Origin: Sycobia sp. Sy_11
Taxonomy: Eukaryota; Arthropoda; Insecta; Hymenoptera; Epichrysomallidae
NCBI GenBank assembly: GCA_018907035.1
Contig: JACCIC010000002.1
Coordinates: forward strand, 5,851,001-5,915,000
Direction: 5' to 3'
Length of the DNA stretch: 64,000 bases
Shown here: positions 46,906 through 60,140 of the stretch, in pieces
Layout of the letters: each line of letters begins with the position of its first letter
Numbering within the stretch: the stretch's first letter is position 1
Translations under genes and position numbers: made by a program
The notes under the pieces: generated by a model
Databases searched by the model: none
The model's input: the letters and a program-made list of their open reading frames with translations, nothing else
Told to the model about the DNA's origin: nothing

Positions 46906-48309
46906 AATTAAGATTAAATTAAATTATCTGTATGCTATGTTAGTGAATATACAAATGCGTATAAAGCACTTTCGAGCAGAGATTATATAAGTGAATTCGG
47001 GGAGAATTCGTCTTGGAAATACACTGTTTTATACCTACTTGTAAATATTATACATACGAATAAAGAATTTTCCCAGCGAATTACGTTTGGTATAGAATTA
47101 GTATGCAAGCGTTCGTTAAGGTTGGCTCGTATCTTCCAGAAAACGTAACGGAGTAATAAAGGGACTAAGTCGATGACTAATTAAAAGTAAAAGCTAAATC
47201 TGACATCGACCCTATTAGGACTGATATTAGAATAAAAATTTCGTATTCGCATATGTTGTACGTTCAAAAAATTTGAACCTGTCAAAAAACAATTGGAAAA
47301 TGTCAGGTAGCGATGGTCGTGGGATCTTCTGATTTTTCATTCATCCGTTTGCATCGAGTTACACGGAATCCGTGTAATTTACAATAACGATAAAAATTCT
47401 GATCTCAATGCAAAATCAAGTAGACACGACTAGTTTAATAATAGAACAATGCTCTGGAAGAATAAATATTAAATGGAATATGAATCAATGTGAATTAAGT
47501 ATAATATATAATGTACAACATGAAACAAAGTTCGAAATATTATTGAATAATGTAGATTACATTTAACGAATTGTATTTAATATTTCAGTCTCGAGTGGGA
47601 ATATTAATGATTTTGCGTTTATTAAGCTGAGCCGAAAAAAAGCTATATATGGATGTGTTATTCGCTGCTTTTCTTCGATTGCGTGGGATTTTCCCGTTCG
47701 AACTTGAAATGACCTTGACCTTGAATCCTATTAGCTCTTTTTGTCTAACAGCCTTAAATTAAGAGCGAAAATATTTGTAATGGTTTAAGGACGTATAATG
47801 CATGATAATCCGATTGTTATTAATAATTATTTAAACAGTTTTTTATTACTTTCGAAAAAAACTATCCAACTCTTGATCTAAAAATGTTTTCAAATTTATA
47901 TATAGGTAACATTCTATAACGTTCTTCGATTGAGAAATTCGTTTTGAAAACATTAATTAATTCCTGAAAAATAATTGAAAATTAGTATCTATACTTCTTG
48001 TTATAGATATATAACGTGAATAAATTTTTGATTCGGAATAGAAAAATATGATTTTAGAACTACGATGAGCGGGTAAAATTTAAAAAAAAAAACTTTTATC
48101 CGTTGTATGCTTTTCTGAATGGTTGGTTTGATTTATTGCCCTCATAAAAATAAACCCGAGTTTCGCCGCGAATTTTCTTGAGATTTTCACTGTATACGCG
48201 CGCGAAACCAGGCGGGGGAACGGGAGAAAGTGAAATATATAAAATCACAATAAGCTCCTGGCATAAATCGAAAATCAATTCATGTAAAGGGAGGTGGAAA
48301 GGAAGAGAG

Positions 48310-48387
<78 letters not shown>

Positions 48388-48705
48388 CGCAGGGGCCATT
48401 AGAATCCCACGTGCGTTTATATAAAAAGCTGATATATATAATATGTAGTGTATCAACAGGCACGCTTTTGTCGATTTTACTCGAAAAAGAAACTGGTTTC
48501 GGTAAATGAAATAATTAAAGACGAATAAATAAAATGAAACTTCTTAAAGTCGTTCAGACGATGTTGCTGCTTCGCAAGCTATTAAGGAACTGAATGCATT
48601 TTCTAAATGTATCAGGTGGAACTTCGGATGGAACACTCGTCCCCGAGTTCCTGTTATGCATAATTTATTTAAAATTCAGGAATTCGTGATATATAAGCGA
48701 TTGAA
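46906..48705. other. Non-coding AT-rich stretch
   Basis: Low in microsatellites until the GA run at 48312-48383. No open frame or element recognised. Confidence 0.6.
48312..48383. repeat. (GA)n microsatellite
   Basis: About 72 bases of GA. Confidence 0.95.
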
Positions 48706-49450
48706 CGATGTGTATTCCAAAAGTTTTCCCGTGTTGGGAAAAAAATAAACCACTATTTTTAGGCTGCAACAGTAATTTGACTTTATTGTTTTACTCTTAA
48801 GCTATTTTCTACACAATCTCCTTGGATTACAATACATTTTTTGTATCTGTTTGCAAGCTCAATTAAACCTTCTAAAAAAATAACGTGCCCTATCTTTGGA
48901 GCCACGATTTAACAACTTTTCCGTTTAGCTTTTTTACTGTAACTAAGCTTCTCCAACAATATTTTATGGATTGCAAGAGATATCGGTCCCAAAATATCAG
49001 CAATAGTCCATCGTCTATCCTTCTGATTAATATTTTTTTTTTTATTCACATCATCGTTAATGGTGCTTTTTGAGCGTCCTGCACGTTACTCATCGTGTCC
49101 TTGTGTGCGTTCCTCAAGGACAATCTTTGCTCCGTCTTCGCACCATCCGCACACTCATACAGTCTTTACCATAAGTAGTCACCAATTAACTGTAAATCGG
49201 ATTGCCGCTTAACTTTTCTGCAGGTAAAAAAAAAACGGATAAACGAATGTAATTCATAGCCGGACCCGCTTTGCACTGCTGGCTCAATGATTGGTGAGTT
49301 CGAACTACTGAAAAAAATATTCTTGGCTACCAAAAGCAATTTCGCTCTTATCGACAAAATCTGAATTGACACTATAGTCAGCTCAAGTCCGCTGGGTGGC
49401 CTATGACAGAAAAGCCCAACTAGGGAAACTTACTTTTTGAATACTCCTCG
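48706..49450 (-). mobile_element. Internally deleted mariner-like element
   Basis: The right end, read inward, is CGAGGAGTATTCAAAAAGT, then TTTCCC and GTTGGG, next to a TA. The left end is CGATGTGTATTCCAAAAGT, then TTTCCC and GTTGGG, so the ends are clear inverted repeats. The minus-strand reading frames encode degraded mariner N-terminal parts (VTTYGKDCMSVRMVRR, HDE, RAGR, KDRRWTIADI, HKILLEKLSYSK). These are joined closely to the C-terminal end (FLEGLIELANRYKKCIVIQG, then DCVE). The catalytic DDD core between them is missing. With stops and frameshifts it cannot encode transposase; the intact ends suggest it could once be moved in trans. Confidence 0.85.
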
Positions 49451-49932
49451 TATTTACAGAAATATGGTAAATACACTATCAATAATTCGTATAATAGGTA
49501 ATAAATCATAATCTAATTCCTTCCGCATTATCTATAGGAATTTGAAATATAAACTAAACATAAAATGATTATCGTGAAACAAAACGTTCTTTCATATCAA
49601 TATACCGCATGTTTATACCCTAAACACACAATATATATATCAGTATACCTATAAGAATCAACTCAAAAAATATAAAGGAAATCTTAAGGAAATCTTAAAT
49701 GGAAAGGAAAATTAAGCGGATATTACACTATAAATACACATTGGTAAATATGAAGCTTTAGGGAAGTTATTATTAATGGTACATGTAGAGATCGAACAAG
49801 GGCGAAAATGAAAACCGTGGGTTCTCTTTCTTATACTCACTCGTATGAAGGTCAATCCCGGCCGTGTAAGTGGAAAAGGGTCTGACAGGGGTGGGACAAT
49901 AGAAAGGTACAGCTGAGAGAAGATAAAGAGAG

Positions 49933-49938
<6 letters not shown>

Positions 49939-49990
<52 letters not shown>
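49939..49990. repeat. (GA)n microsatellite
   Basis: About 52 bases of GA, with a second short GA run near 50080-50106. Confidence 0.95.
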
Positions 49991-49996
<6 letters not shown>

Positions 49997-51846
49997 ACTG
50001 CTTTCTCGTGCGAGGGAAAGGCATAGAATCGCCGGGCACAATATGAATCTTTGTCGTAGGGATGGTGGTGCGATGTAGGGAGAGAGAGAGAGAGAGAGAG
50101 AGAGAGTGAGAAAGGAGGGGAGAGAGAAAGATATGAAACTCACCATCACCCATGGGTATAAGCAGTGAACCACTGTTCACGTTAATTATTGTGTCATTAG
50201 AATCCTATTATTTTAAGCCTGTTCAGTAGGATGAATATGAATTGCTATATATGCTTTATTGCGTTAATTCAGTTTTAGGGTGTATTTAATATCAGCTTTT
50301 AAAAAACTGATATAATATTTCTTCAGTGTCTGTTTTTTCCCCCTAAATTGACCGACGATTAAGAACAACGAAAGGGAATAGTCAAGCAGAAACCTGTCGC
50401 ATGATCGCCAGTAATCTCAATTAAAACCGTAATGAATATAAATGAAATATTTGAATTAGTGTACATGTTAATCTCCAATATTTCTGTCCAGTCCGTGTCT
50501 GCGTTATATAGTCAAACGAACAAAATTCGAGATTGGGTATATATTACTATGGAAAATCCAATGCATAGAAAAAGCAAGTGAGCATTAAAAGTCTGGCACG
50601 GAATCCCAATGAACTGGGGAGCCGTGTAATTTGAAAAAAGTTCCAAGTAGGGCGCCAATAATGAAGGAAGCTAGTAAACTCTCGGGGCAGTAAGAGTAGG
50701 GCGCAAATGGCATGCTCGCGCAAAACACGTACGAAATATCATGTTATATAGTTGTATTAAAAGACTGAACAGGTTTAATTCGCGTATAATTATTTTAGCT
50801 TCTTGCTTGTGTACATCGAAGGGGAAGGGAAAAATATGCCAACGATAATATACACGTATAAGAGGTTATATTGTACAATTTACGCAATTGCGAAGGGAAA
50901 GAGGAAATAGAAGCATTTTCGTGTTATTTGTTTTTGCATCCAAGCAATACTTCGAGCTTAATGGTATAAAAATTTCTGCGCTTATCTCCCAGCGTTCCAT
51001 CACTTAGCAATGATATTTCTTTTTTATTTTTACAAATATTGATTTTCAATAATGGTTGTTAAGACCCTTGGAATCGGCCTTCGAGACTACTTTAAAAAAT
51101 GCTTTTCTTCTTCTTCTAGAAGATTTAGAAACATTTCAATTAGTATAAGCTATATGGTACCGTTCTTTAAGGACGTGAACAATAATAATGCTAAAAATAT
51201 TCTCAAATAAATGTATTTAATAGAAACTTTAGAAATTGCTCATAAAATTAAAAAAAAACATTCAACAGGTACGGATAAATCTTTAGACGTCAACATATTT
51301 ATAAAGCATGTGTAAAAATAAAAATTATACATTAATGTACAACGTATGTAAACACATTATCAGTGACTCATTTTGATTCTGTCGTTTTATTAAATGTTCG
51401 AAAATCCAAATTCGAAAACGTTTTCTGTGGTATTGAAACAATGTGCATTAAAAATACGAAAAGTACATTCCCAAACTCAGGGATGTTTTTACGAACGCGT
51501 ATGCGCACCATTTAAAATATCTCTTGGATTGCTTGATGCAAGGGAAATCGCGTGAACTCATATATAAATTCGTTGTAAAAAAAGATTCTACGGGGAGTGA
51601 TATATAAACAAGAACAGTTATGATGGTCGTTGCTGTTACATTATTTAATAAAGACGGTAAAAATGATAAAAACGTTTCTTGGTTTGACGAGTGGCAAATT
51701 TTTACGACAAAAATAGATTTTCTTTCTTTTTTTTTTAAATGGCAACGCCCCATTGTATACCCGAACAGAAGCGAAATTGGCTTTCAAAGAGACGTTGAAA
51801 AAATTTTTTTCTCTTTTGTACCAGAAAATCTCGCCGACGCGCTTGA

Positions 51847-51878
51847 TTATATACCTTTGAAGGGTCAAAGGTATATAA
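51847..51878. other. Perfect 14-bp hairpin with 4-base loop
   Basis: TTATATACCTTTGA, loop AGGG, TCAAAGGTATATAA. There are no mismatches. It is too short for a microRNA precursor but could act as a transcription stop or cruciform, or be a trace of a transposon end. Confidence 0.7.
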
Positions 51879-52972
51879 CCATGCGCGAAGGGACAAAGCT
51901 TTTGCTCGTTAATTAAGCTATATACCAATCAATAATATTAGAGGTTGCTTTTGCCTCCTCCTGCTCCTTTGCCATCGGGAGCCATCGGGTGAGTGTCGAG
52001 TTTTCACGAGGCCAAGAAAGTTATGAAACGTGGGAATATACCGGGCAGCAATTGTACTTCGATTTTTTGCGAAAAATTGTAAGCAAACCTTGGATTTGAA
52101 AGGCCTTTCACATGGGGGTAAAAAGAGGGCGGGGACAGAGAACAAATGCCATGGAACAGGGAAGAAAAATATAGGGGGCAAGCTTTCGTCAAGTGCGTTT
52201 GAGTTCTGATGCGTGTATTTGAATTGTTCGAATTTGCGTATATATGGAATTTGAATTAAATCAAGACAGCTTTTATGGGTAATTTTTAGTATGAAAATTA
52301 CTCTGGAAATAAATAAAAATAAATAAATGAAATATTTGAAATCTACGAGTGTAAAATATTGGATACAATCGTTCTTTTTTAACTCGCTCGGATTCGCTTC
52401 AAACTGAATTATTGTAGAATTAATCTACAATTCATGCTACTTAACGAGATTCTTATAGATTTAAAATACATCAGTGGCTATTAATAATAATTTCTTTGAA
52501 TACCATCAAAGTATTTTTCTTTTGGTAAAATTTATAAGTAACAGTTATTACGATTTGATGAGAAGTTGTTCAATTGTGGACGCGCTGATCAGACACACGA
52601 GTTCAAACAACAAAATGGTTATTTATTCCCTGTATTCGTTCCATATTTCTAGAATTTTTTTCGTCTTCTTGATATGCTATTACGACCTGATAATGTTATT
52701 TATCTGTGAAACACAAAAAAATATTTTTATACACGGATTGATACAAAATTAATACAAAACGTACATTTGCACGATGCAAACTTCAAACTGGACGTTTGGT
52801 CGAAATTGCAATTGGTTATTATAAATTCTACACGTATCCTTTCATTTTAAATTACTGAAATGATTGAAACGGATACATAAAATAAATGTTTATCAACGAA
52901 TTAATAATCATTACGTACTAATCATTTCCTATTATAGCTGTATAAGTCTTTTTATAGGCTTGGATAAGCTCA

Positions 52973-52974
<2 letters not shown>

Positions 52975-53009
<35 letters not shown>
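52975..53009. repeat. Poly(A) run of about 35
   Basis: Long pure A run directly after an AATAAA at 52972-52977. The pairing recalls a retroposed 3' end, but no source sequence is recognisable upstream. Confidence 0.9.
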
Positions 53010-53011
<2 letters not shown>

Positions 53012-53175
53012 CCTACTATAACTGTTCAATAACGAACTCTTCCTATTTTTTAATTTCATTTCAAAATGTTAGATCGATGTTAGCTTATGATGATGAGAGA
53101 AAATGTATACTTGACAGTGTTTTTTATTACATGTATTTTAGTTAAAATAATTTGTTTGCCTATAGCGTCGAATGT

Positions 53176-53590
53176 AACACTGCGTTTGAATCTCTGTTTC
53201 GCGGCTTGATGACGTTAATTAATCACAGTATATTTGGGATGTATTTCATTGTAAGTATTATGACCGTCGTGACAATGGAATGCCCATACAAAACGCGTGT
53301 TAACAGTCATACCCCTCGACAGTATCTCGAACACTTTTACCTTAATTTAACCTCTCATAGATTTTTTAATATCTATTGTTATTATATTAATATATTATAT
53401 ATTAAAGTTAACAATAACAATAAATTGAGAAAAATAATAATTACAAACGAAAATGGTATCTCCGATTGACTATTCGAGAATGTCGACGTACCTATGATCT
53501 AAATAGAGGTATTATTTAATAGTTCAAGTTCTTTGTGGTGTACTGACGTCATCGTGACGCGAAACAGAGATTCAAATTCAAGGCTAGATT
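53176..53590. mobile_element. TIR element family A, copy 2
   Basis: The left end has TTTGAATCTCTGTTTCGCG followed by GATGACGT. The right end is the reverse complement (ACGTCATCGTGACGCGAAAC, then AGAGATTCAAATTC). TATTATGACC follows in the left arm as in copy 1. The ends match all four arms of the family; the interiors differ. Non-coding. Confidence 0.7.
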
Positions 53591-54335
53591 CTGAGGCAAC
53601 TTCAATAATTAATAATATCACTTGATTAAAATTTTTATTTTCGTCTTAATTGATAATATTTGGGCTGAAGCTATTGGAAGATATTCTCTATTATTGTTCT
53701 TTTATTACGTCGTTGTTCTCTCAATTTTAAATTAATTCGACACTGACTATAAGGTAAAAATTCATTTATTCCTATGAGGACGATCGTTGAATTTTATAAT
53801 TTAATAAATAGAAAATTCTCAAGCGTTTCAAAATTAATTTTGCTATAATAAATAATACGTTCGAGAGCCACGAAAACGGAACTGCGCAAGCTTTCACGCT
53901 GTGGTCGCTTTGCAAAATTGCACGTTCCGAGCACGAGGCGCAAGAACCAAAGTAACGACGTATAAGTATATAGATTTTTTTTTTTGTTAATTTGTTAACC
54001 TTATAATTTATAAAAAATTTGGGAGAACCGCGCGGCACGGTAAAATAAACAAATAAATAAATATATTTAAAGTTTAACGTTATGTCAGAGCTAAAAAATA
54101 TTAAACAAAAAATATGATTGCTGTAATCCGCTGACTTTTGCCAGTTCTGCGTAATTGAGCGGAATAATTACTCGTTGTGTTGCAGCGGTATGTATAGATT
54201 CCAATGAAAAAACTGCAACGCTTATTTTCAGAAAAATTCGAGGATAAGTACATTATTTTCACAAATTTCACCACGAGTCGTAGATCGACGCTTCTATCCG
54301 TATAACAGCTGAACAATAATTCATTCGAAGGAAAT
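53591..54335. other. Non-coding AT-rich stretch
   Basis: No repeat or open frame of note. The first 90 bases share weak similarity with the sequence after family A copy 1 (AATATTTGG, then GCT), so the element may extend here. Confidence 0.5.
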
Positions 54336-54540
54336 TCTGTGCATTCAAAAAAAAGAATTTTTTTTCTTCTGATATCAAGTAAATATTTACTTGTTTTGTA
54401 TCAGGCAAATAATTTTCTTAAATTAATTGGATTCGAGTAAATACTTTTTTAATTCATGAAGATACTTTCTCAATTTGAAAAAATAATTTCACAAATTAAA
54501 CATTTACTTGATAACAGATATTCTTTCCGGCGTACAGTAT
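54336..54540. mobile_element. Inverted-repeat element with an 18-bp palindrome
   Basis: The left arm AAAGAAT, then TCTGATATCAAGTAAAT, is matched in reverse complement by the right arm (AAAGAATATCTGTTATCAAG, then TAAATG) over about 40 bases. CAAGTAAATATTTACTTG at 54376-54393 is a perfect palindrome. No coding capacity. A MITE is the likely reading. Confidence 0.45.
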
Positions 54541-55144
54541 AAATCGAATTACATATAGTTAACGTTTTTTTCTTCTCTTCGTAGTTTTTAATTAACGCGA
54601 AAATCACGGCACTCGACTCGACAATTTTTCTACGGCAGGCCAGTTATCAAGATTTGGACTCGAGAGCATCAACGATTCATTATACACGAAGTGCAGAGCG
54701 AGGGCGATGCGGATAACTCAGGATCCCGTATAAGGGATGTAATGGCGAGGATAGGCACACCGGCTCTCTGGAAGAAAAAAAAAACGCGAAACAATCAAAC
54801 CCCTGTTTCTTTGGAGCCGTGACTCTCCAAGGGTATCATCTCTCCCCTCGGGTATACACCGGAGTGGAAGTCTCTCTCTCTCTCTCTCTCTGTCTCCTCA
54901 ATTTTTCCTCATTCCTCACCCCCCTATTTTTCTCCCTTCCTCTCTGTATCTTATCTTTTGTGCTCTTTCGCCGGCACCAAGTGCATTTTCCCCCGCGAAA
55001 CTCGAAGTCCTCTCGTCATAAGCTGAAACGCGGACTGTATATATATATCACGTATACATAGATATACTGTACGCGTACACACGCGCGCAGAGATGAGCCG
55101 ATCAATAATTTCCGCTGCCGAGCTCTGCTCCTGTCTATATATAT

Positions 55145-55177
<33 letters not shown>

Positions 55178-56667
55178 TCCTCACCTCGTCACTCTGTTTT
55201 CTATACCTTCCTCGGGCTTTGGCTGGGCTCTTTCCTTGCTCGGGCATCTCAAAATCTTTCAGAATGCATATAGATTATATATAGTAATGCGATAAGAATG
55301 CCCATAATTGCACAGTACGAGTAACGAGTTTTTGTCACTAAACCATCTAGCGATCCAAGCCAAACTTTCGTTTTGTTACTTGATCCAATAGGGAGACTCC
55401 TGTTACTGATTTCCCTTTCTGTCACACGAACTAAGCATCAATCTTCGCTTTAGTATAACAAAACTACGATTTGCACCAGAAAAGCCATAAAATCATTTTA
55501 CAGTCGCGATTTTGCGGTCATCTGGCGGATCTCTACATAAAGATTTTCGCTTTATTTGGAAAGTCTTGGTAAACATTTACTCATCGTTATCGAAATTTCC
55601 AAGGTGCGCGCAAAAGAGCGCGTTTCGATTACCAAGTGCCGGCGATGTTAATTAGCGTTTTGGATAGCTAACGTATGCATTTATAAAGATCAATGATCGT
55701 GATCTATGGTAACGTAATTTCAAAGAGCCCCGCCTAATCATTTTTCATCTATCCCAATATAATGTACATGCGATTAGGATCGATCTAACAATGATAGGAA
55801 CGTGAGGTCGCAGATCTAATTCGCCCTTGTGCGCCAGCGATATGCGGCATAATGCCAATGAGTCGTGCACTCGCGTTGGCACCCGTATAGATAACAGCTT
55901 CATCATACGTCTGTCGATGCGCGGATGTATAAAAATTCAATATATAGCGCTTAAACCAGGCGCAACGTTTTACGTTGATAGGCATTTCCAAACCGGACGA
56001 TCCCTTGAAAATTAGCTACTCTGACGCGTCCTGTTAAGTATTGCACAATGATGCGAATAATCTTTCGATATAAGTACACAATCATGACTATTATAGGGTA
56101 ACAAAATATCACTGCGCTACGGGGTAATATGAGCCGCAGTAGGCAATTAGCCATTATTAATCCACCGAGGGTGTGTAGCACGTGTTTCATTACAAAACAG
56201 TGCATTTTATTGTGAGAATGCCAGTATCATACATCGAGGCCATTGTAGGGTTACATAAAACTGTCTTTAACATCTCGAGATTATAACGAAAGATTTAATT
56301 GATCTGAATTATAAATTGGAATATAGATTTTTTTTTAAAAAATTAATCAAGACATAAGTACGCGCAGAACAAAAACAATACCATCGTGCAAATTTTTGTT
56401 ATTCCAGAATAATGAGCTGAATGTAAAAAAAAAAAATAAAATGTAAAAAAAGTTATGTTTCCCATTGTATGTATATATGATAGAGAAATAACGGACTGAT
56501 ATATAGCAGATTATTTACACCCCTGGACTGCCCTACAATCGATCAAACGGGCATATCTGTAAATAAAAATATTGGGGGAATATTATAGGAAAATTATTCA
56601 AATGCGTATTACCGCATTATTCACACACACACACACGCGCGGGCGCGAGTGCATATATATTATACTC

Positions 56668-56715
<48 letters not shown>

Positions 56716-56939
56716 GCGTGAAGAGGGTCTGATATCCAGCAGATTTTATCCCTCGAAATAATTCTATATATATGTACACACATACACACACACGCGCGCG
56801 CGCACGTTTCAAAGGGTTGGGAATACGATATGTATTTATATTTGTATAATTGTATGATAATTACATATGTATAGAAATAACTGTTTATAAATAATCTGAA
56901 TAAATTTATAAATGTATATAGCAATTATATAATTATGAA
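54541..56939. other. Non-coding stretch
   Basis: A moderately CpG-rich part at 54590-54860, CT runs near 54871 and 55150, a CpG-containing AT-rich part at 55300-56200 and (AT)n at 56669-56707. No recognisable gene; the short frames at 55785-56205 have no family signature. Confidence 0.55.
56669..56707. repeat. (AT)n microsatellite
   Basis: About 39 bases of TA. Confidence 0.95.
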
Positions 56940-57030
56940 ATAATATAATTGTAATTATATAATGCCAGTCCAACTGTCCTTGTTTATAATCGCCCCCGTA
57001 TAATCAGGAAAACAAATTACCAAACAAAAT
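56940..57030 (-). mobile_element. Dispersed repeat family B, copy 4 (core only)
   Basis: On the minus strand it shows TGATTATACGGGGGCGATTA, then TAAACAAGGACAG, then TTGGACTGGCATTATATAAT. Only the core of about 90 bases aligns with the other copies. Confidence 0.55.
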
Positions 57031-57623
57031 TAAAAATAATTATTAAGCTTTAAGCAGTCGAAATTTTTCAAAATTAGCTGGCTTCTTATCTCTATAGAAA
57101 AGTCTTCTGAGTTCTGAATTAGAGCCTATTCAAGGTCAAATGTTGTCACTTAACGCCGGTCTTTAATGGTATGAATGGGTTATTTTTTTTATATATCATT
57201 ATATTCGATTAATTTTATTTTAATATCTAAATTTAACATTTAATCTTATAGTTTTTTTTTCTAACATATAAATGTAAACTTGTAATGAACTTTTAAAAAA
57301 TGCGACATATGGTGTCATTCCCGCTCTTTAATAAGGTTAATATCCCGAGTAGAAATTTATGTAGGGCGAGGATCAGGGACTGTATTTGATGTATTGCCTA
57401 GATTACTCTGAAAAGCCATACAGTCGCGAAATATGCAGCCTGTGTTTGCAACATAACCTCATTTTCTTGTGTTCAATACAGTTATATATGCATAATGTGA
57501 ATAATCAAGTATATAGGTGAAATAAAAAAATTTGTAGAAAATAGGTAGATTAGAGTTGTTTCTATCTCATCGTATTTGAAATTCTTAAATAAATAACAAA
57601 TATTATATTTATGTAATAATTTT

Positions 57624-57659
<36 letters not shown>

Positions 57660-57760
57660 AAATATTATATACTCATACTAAATATTCACAATGAAATATT
57701 ATACATTCATATTAAAACAATATATATTCATATTAAAAGCAGATAGTTTATAGTACACTG
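57031..57760. other. Non-coding AT-rich stretch
   Basis: Contains (AT)n at 57628-57655 and nothing else of note. Confidence 0.6.
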
Positions 57761-57985
57761 ATTGGCGCATGGGCACCACCGGGCCTGACTCCAGGATCTC
57801 TCCAGGCTGTGCCTGTCTCCCGTCTGATACGCCAGGCACGCCTGACATGATTCTACTCGGGATACTATCGACAGTAAATGACAACCTGACTATCTCCCCT
57901 CCTCCACGTCAAATTTATCGAATCTACGTATCTTCTTCGTTCAACGTTTTGAATCGCCTCGGCTCGTCATCGGAGTCAATTTCTT
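57761..57985 (-). other. GC-balanced patch of unknown origin, possibly a decayed coding or retroelement fragment
   Basis: About 225 bases stand out from the AT-rich flanks. On the minus strand an open frame reads EIDSDDEPRRFKTLNEEDT before a stop, and a second frame reads SGVPGVSDGRQAQPGEILES. Neither is a family I recognise. It is bounded on the right by a T run (A run on the minus strand). It could be an exon relic, a retroelement piece or a conserved non-coding element. Confidence 0.25.
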
Positions 57986-60140
57986 TTTTTTTTTTTTTTT
58001 TTTAAGACAGTCTGTTCATAAAAATTACAACATTCAGCACAAGTACAATTTTAAATTTTGAAAATAATATAAAGCAAATATATGAAATCTCGCCAATGCG
58101 AATAAAATAGCTGTCGTCAAAAAAAAAAAAAAAAAAGAAATCAGACGAAAAAAGGAATAAGAGTTTGTCTAGTTTGGGATAGAAAAAAAAGGTCACGACG
58201 GGTCACGACCTATATGGATAATATATAGAGTGGAAACGGCTCTCTCGTCTCTGATACGAGTGCCACAGGTATGACCGCATTTTTATTTCATTCTCTCACT
58301 CACTCTCTCTCTCTCTCCCCTCTTTCTTTTTTCTTTTTATTAATTAAAACTGATAAGAGCCTCGGCGCTGATTATACTATCGGTGCAATAATCGTGTCGT
58401 CGGGTATCTAAATGCACGCGGGTTAGACATAATAACGGGGTCGGGGACGTCGCGCGCTTCACATGCATAATCTGTATAATTATATTCCTTTATTAATTGC
58501 AATATCGATCGTAATTTCAGCAGCGCCGATTCCTATCGCTTGGAAAATACAATCCTGCAATTATTCCATAACCCGTGTATAAATAAGTTTTGAAAAAATT
58601 CTTAAATTACCAGTTTATTTATATATATATATATGAATCCCCCTCTCTCTCTTTCTCTCTATTCTTCTCTGTTTCGGATATTTATTCGTTTGATATATTT
58701 AAGATTCGTTATAATTATACGACAAAGTGCGCAGTGTCACCAGTATCTAAAATGTACTTGTATTATATATAACTGGAATATTTGCAAAATATTTGGCGTA
58801 TTGATAAGACTTGCCGAGGTAGAAATGTCGCGATGAATAATGCAGAATAAAAAGAATTGGTTAAGGAATAAATAATTATATCTTGTCAAATATATTGTAC
58901 TCGCGTTCTCGAACAGGAACATAAAAGTTTTATCTCATAAAATTAAATTAAAAAAAAAAAAAAACAATTACTTGTTTATTTATATGGATATATACATTTT
59001 GCTATATTCCCATAACATTAATTTTAGATTGAAAATTTTTTTTGTGTTATACATCTATATATCTATAATGTTTTTCACAAGCTATATTAATAATTGAGCT
59101 TGGAAATCGTTTAAAAGAAAAAGAGGAATCTTTGGAAAATCACTAATTTAATTCTCGCTAATAATAATATTAATTAATAAATGTGAAAATTATTATTACT
59201 TCTGTCGGAGTGTAGAAATAAGTTTTTTTTTTTATTGCTCCTCGTGAAATTTAATTTCAGCCTCTCATTCTAATTTATACCCTCTATCTCCCTCTTTGAA
59301 AAGAACCAAGTATATATAACTTTGGTCTCTTATCGGCCCTCGGGTATAGACTGGAACTTTGTATTGTTGCCCCGACCGACGGACCACCTGCCTGAAGAAT
59401 CTTATCGTTCGCTACACGCACACGTACACGCACACACCTATACATATACACAATTCCATAATTATACATATTTCTTGAGTCATCAGTGCCTATATCTCGT
59501 GTTCTTTTCGATGTCTGCGACGAAATAAAATTGAAAAAATATGAAGAAAATTAAGAATTTACACTCAATCATATGTGACTGGAAAAATTTCGAGATAGAG
59601 AGAGTGAGAGAGACTGCGCGCGCGTACTTTTTGCGTGTGCAGAAAGGGGCCGGATGAGAAAGGTCGTACAATCTAAGTTTTACACGGGTGTATTAGTGTA
59701 TTAGAGACGGCGAGGGAGAGGAAGAAAGAGAGAGAATAGTATAGAACTTGAAAAGGTTTCGCGGGTCGAGAGGATGTTGCAGAAGTTGATCCGCGTATTA
59801 TAGTATAGGTATATCCTGTTTTTAACTTACCCAGTGTGTAAGTATACAAAAATTAAGCCCGATATCTTAATAAGGACCTTTTTACAAAAATACTGTTTTT
59901 TTTTTTTTTTATAATAAGTCCGTAGCATGGAAATATATTTATACTTTTACAGTGTGGTCGCTTCAAAAAATTTGTTATGCATTTGTACTTTTTCGATGAG
60001 TAGACCACGTATTTACCAAAAATCGCGTGTCAAAAATTTTGATACTTACACGTTCAAAATTAGACAAAATAAAAGAAAATATTGAGTAAAACATTAAGGT
60101 TAATCATGATTCCAAGTCCATTTCTCAGGACTGTAGTTTC
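57986..60140. other. Non-coding AT-rich stretch
   Basis: T/A runs near 57985-58003, 58122-58138 and 58951-58964. No gene or element seen. Confidence 0.6.

Larger units (their letters stand above)
49451..53175. other. Non-coding stretch
   Basis: GA runs at 49939-49990 and about 50080-50106, the perfect hairpin at 51847-51878 and a 35-base A run at 52975-53009. The open frames at 51620-51928 (both strands) and 52474-52752 match nothing I recognise. Confidence 0.55.

Noticed and set aside
51620..51928. Pair of antiparallel frames of 98 and 95 codons
   Set aside because: Each is a mirror of the other around a hairpin-containing segment, and neither resembles a known protein.
53152..53469. 105-codon plus-strand frame
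   Set aside because: It lies inside TIR element family A copy 2 and is not shared with copy 1.
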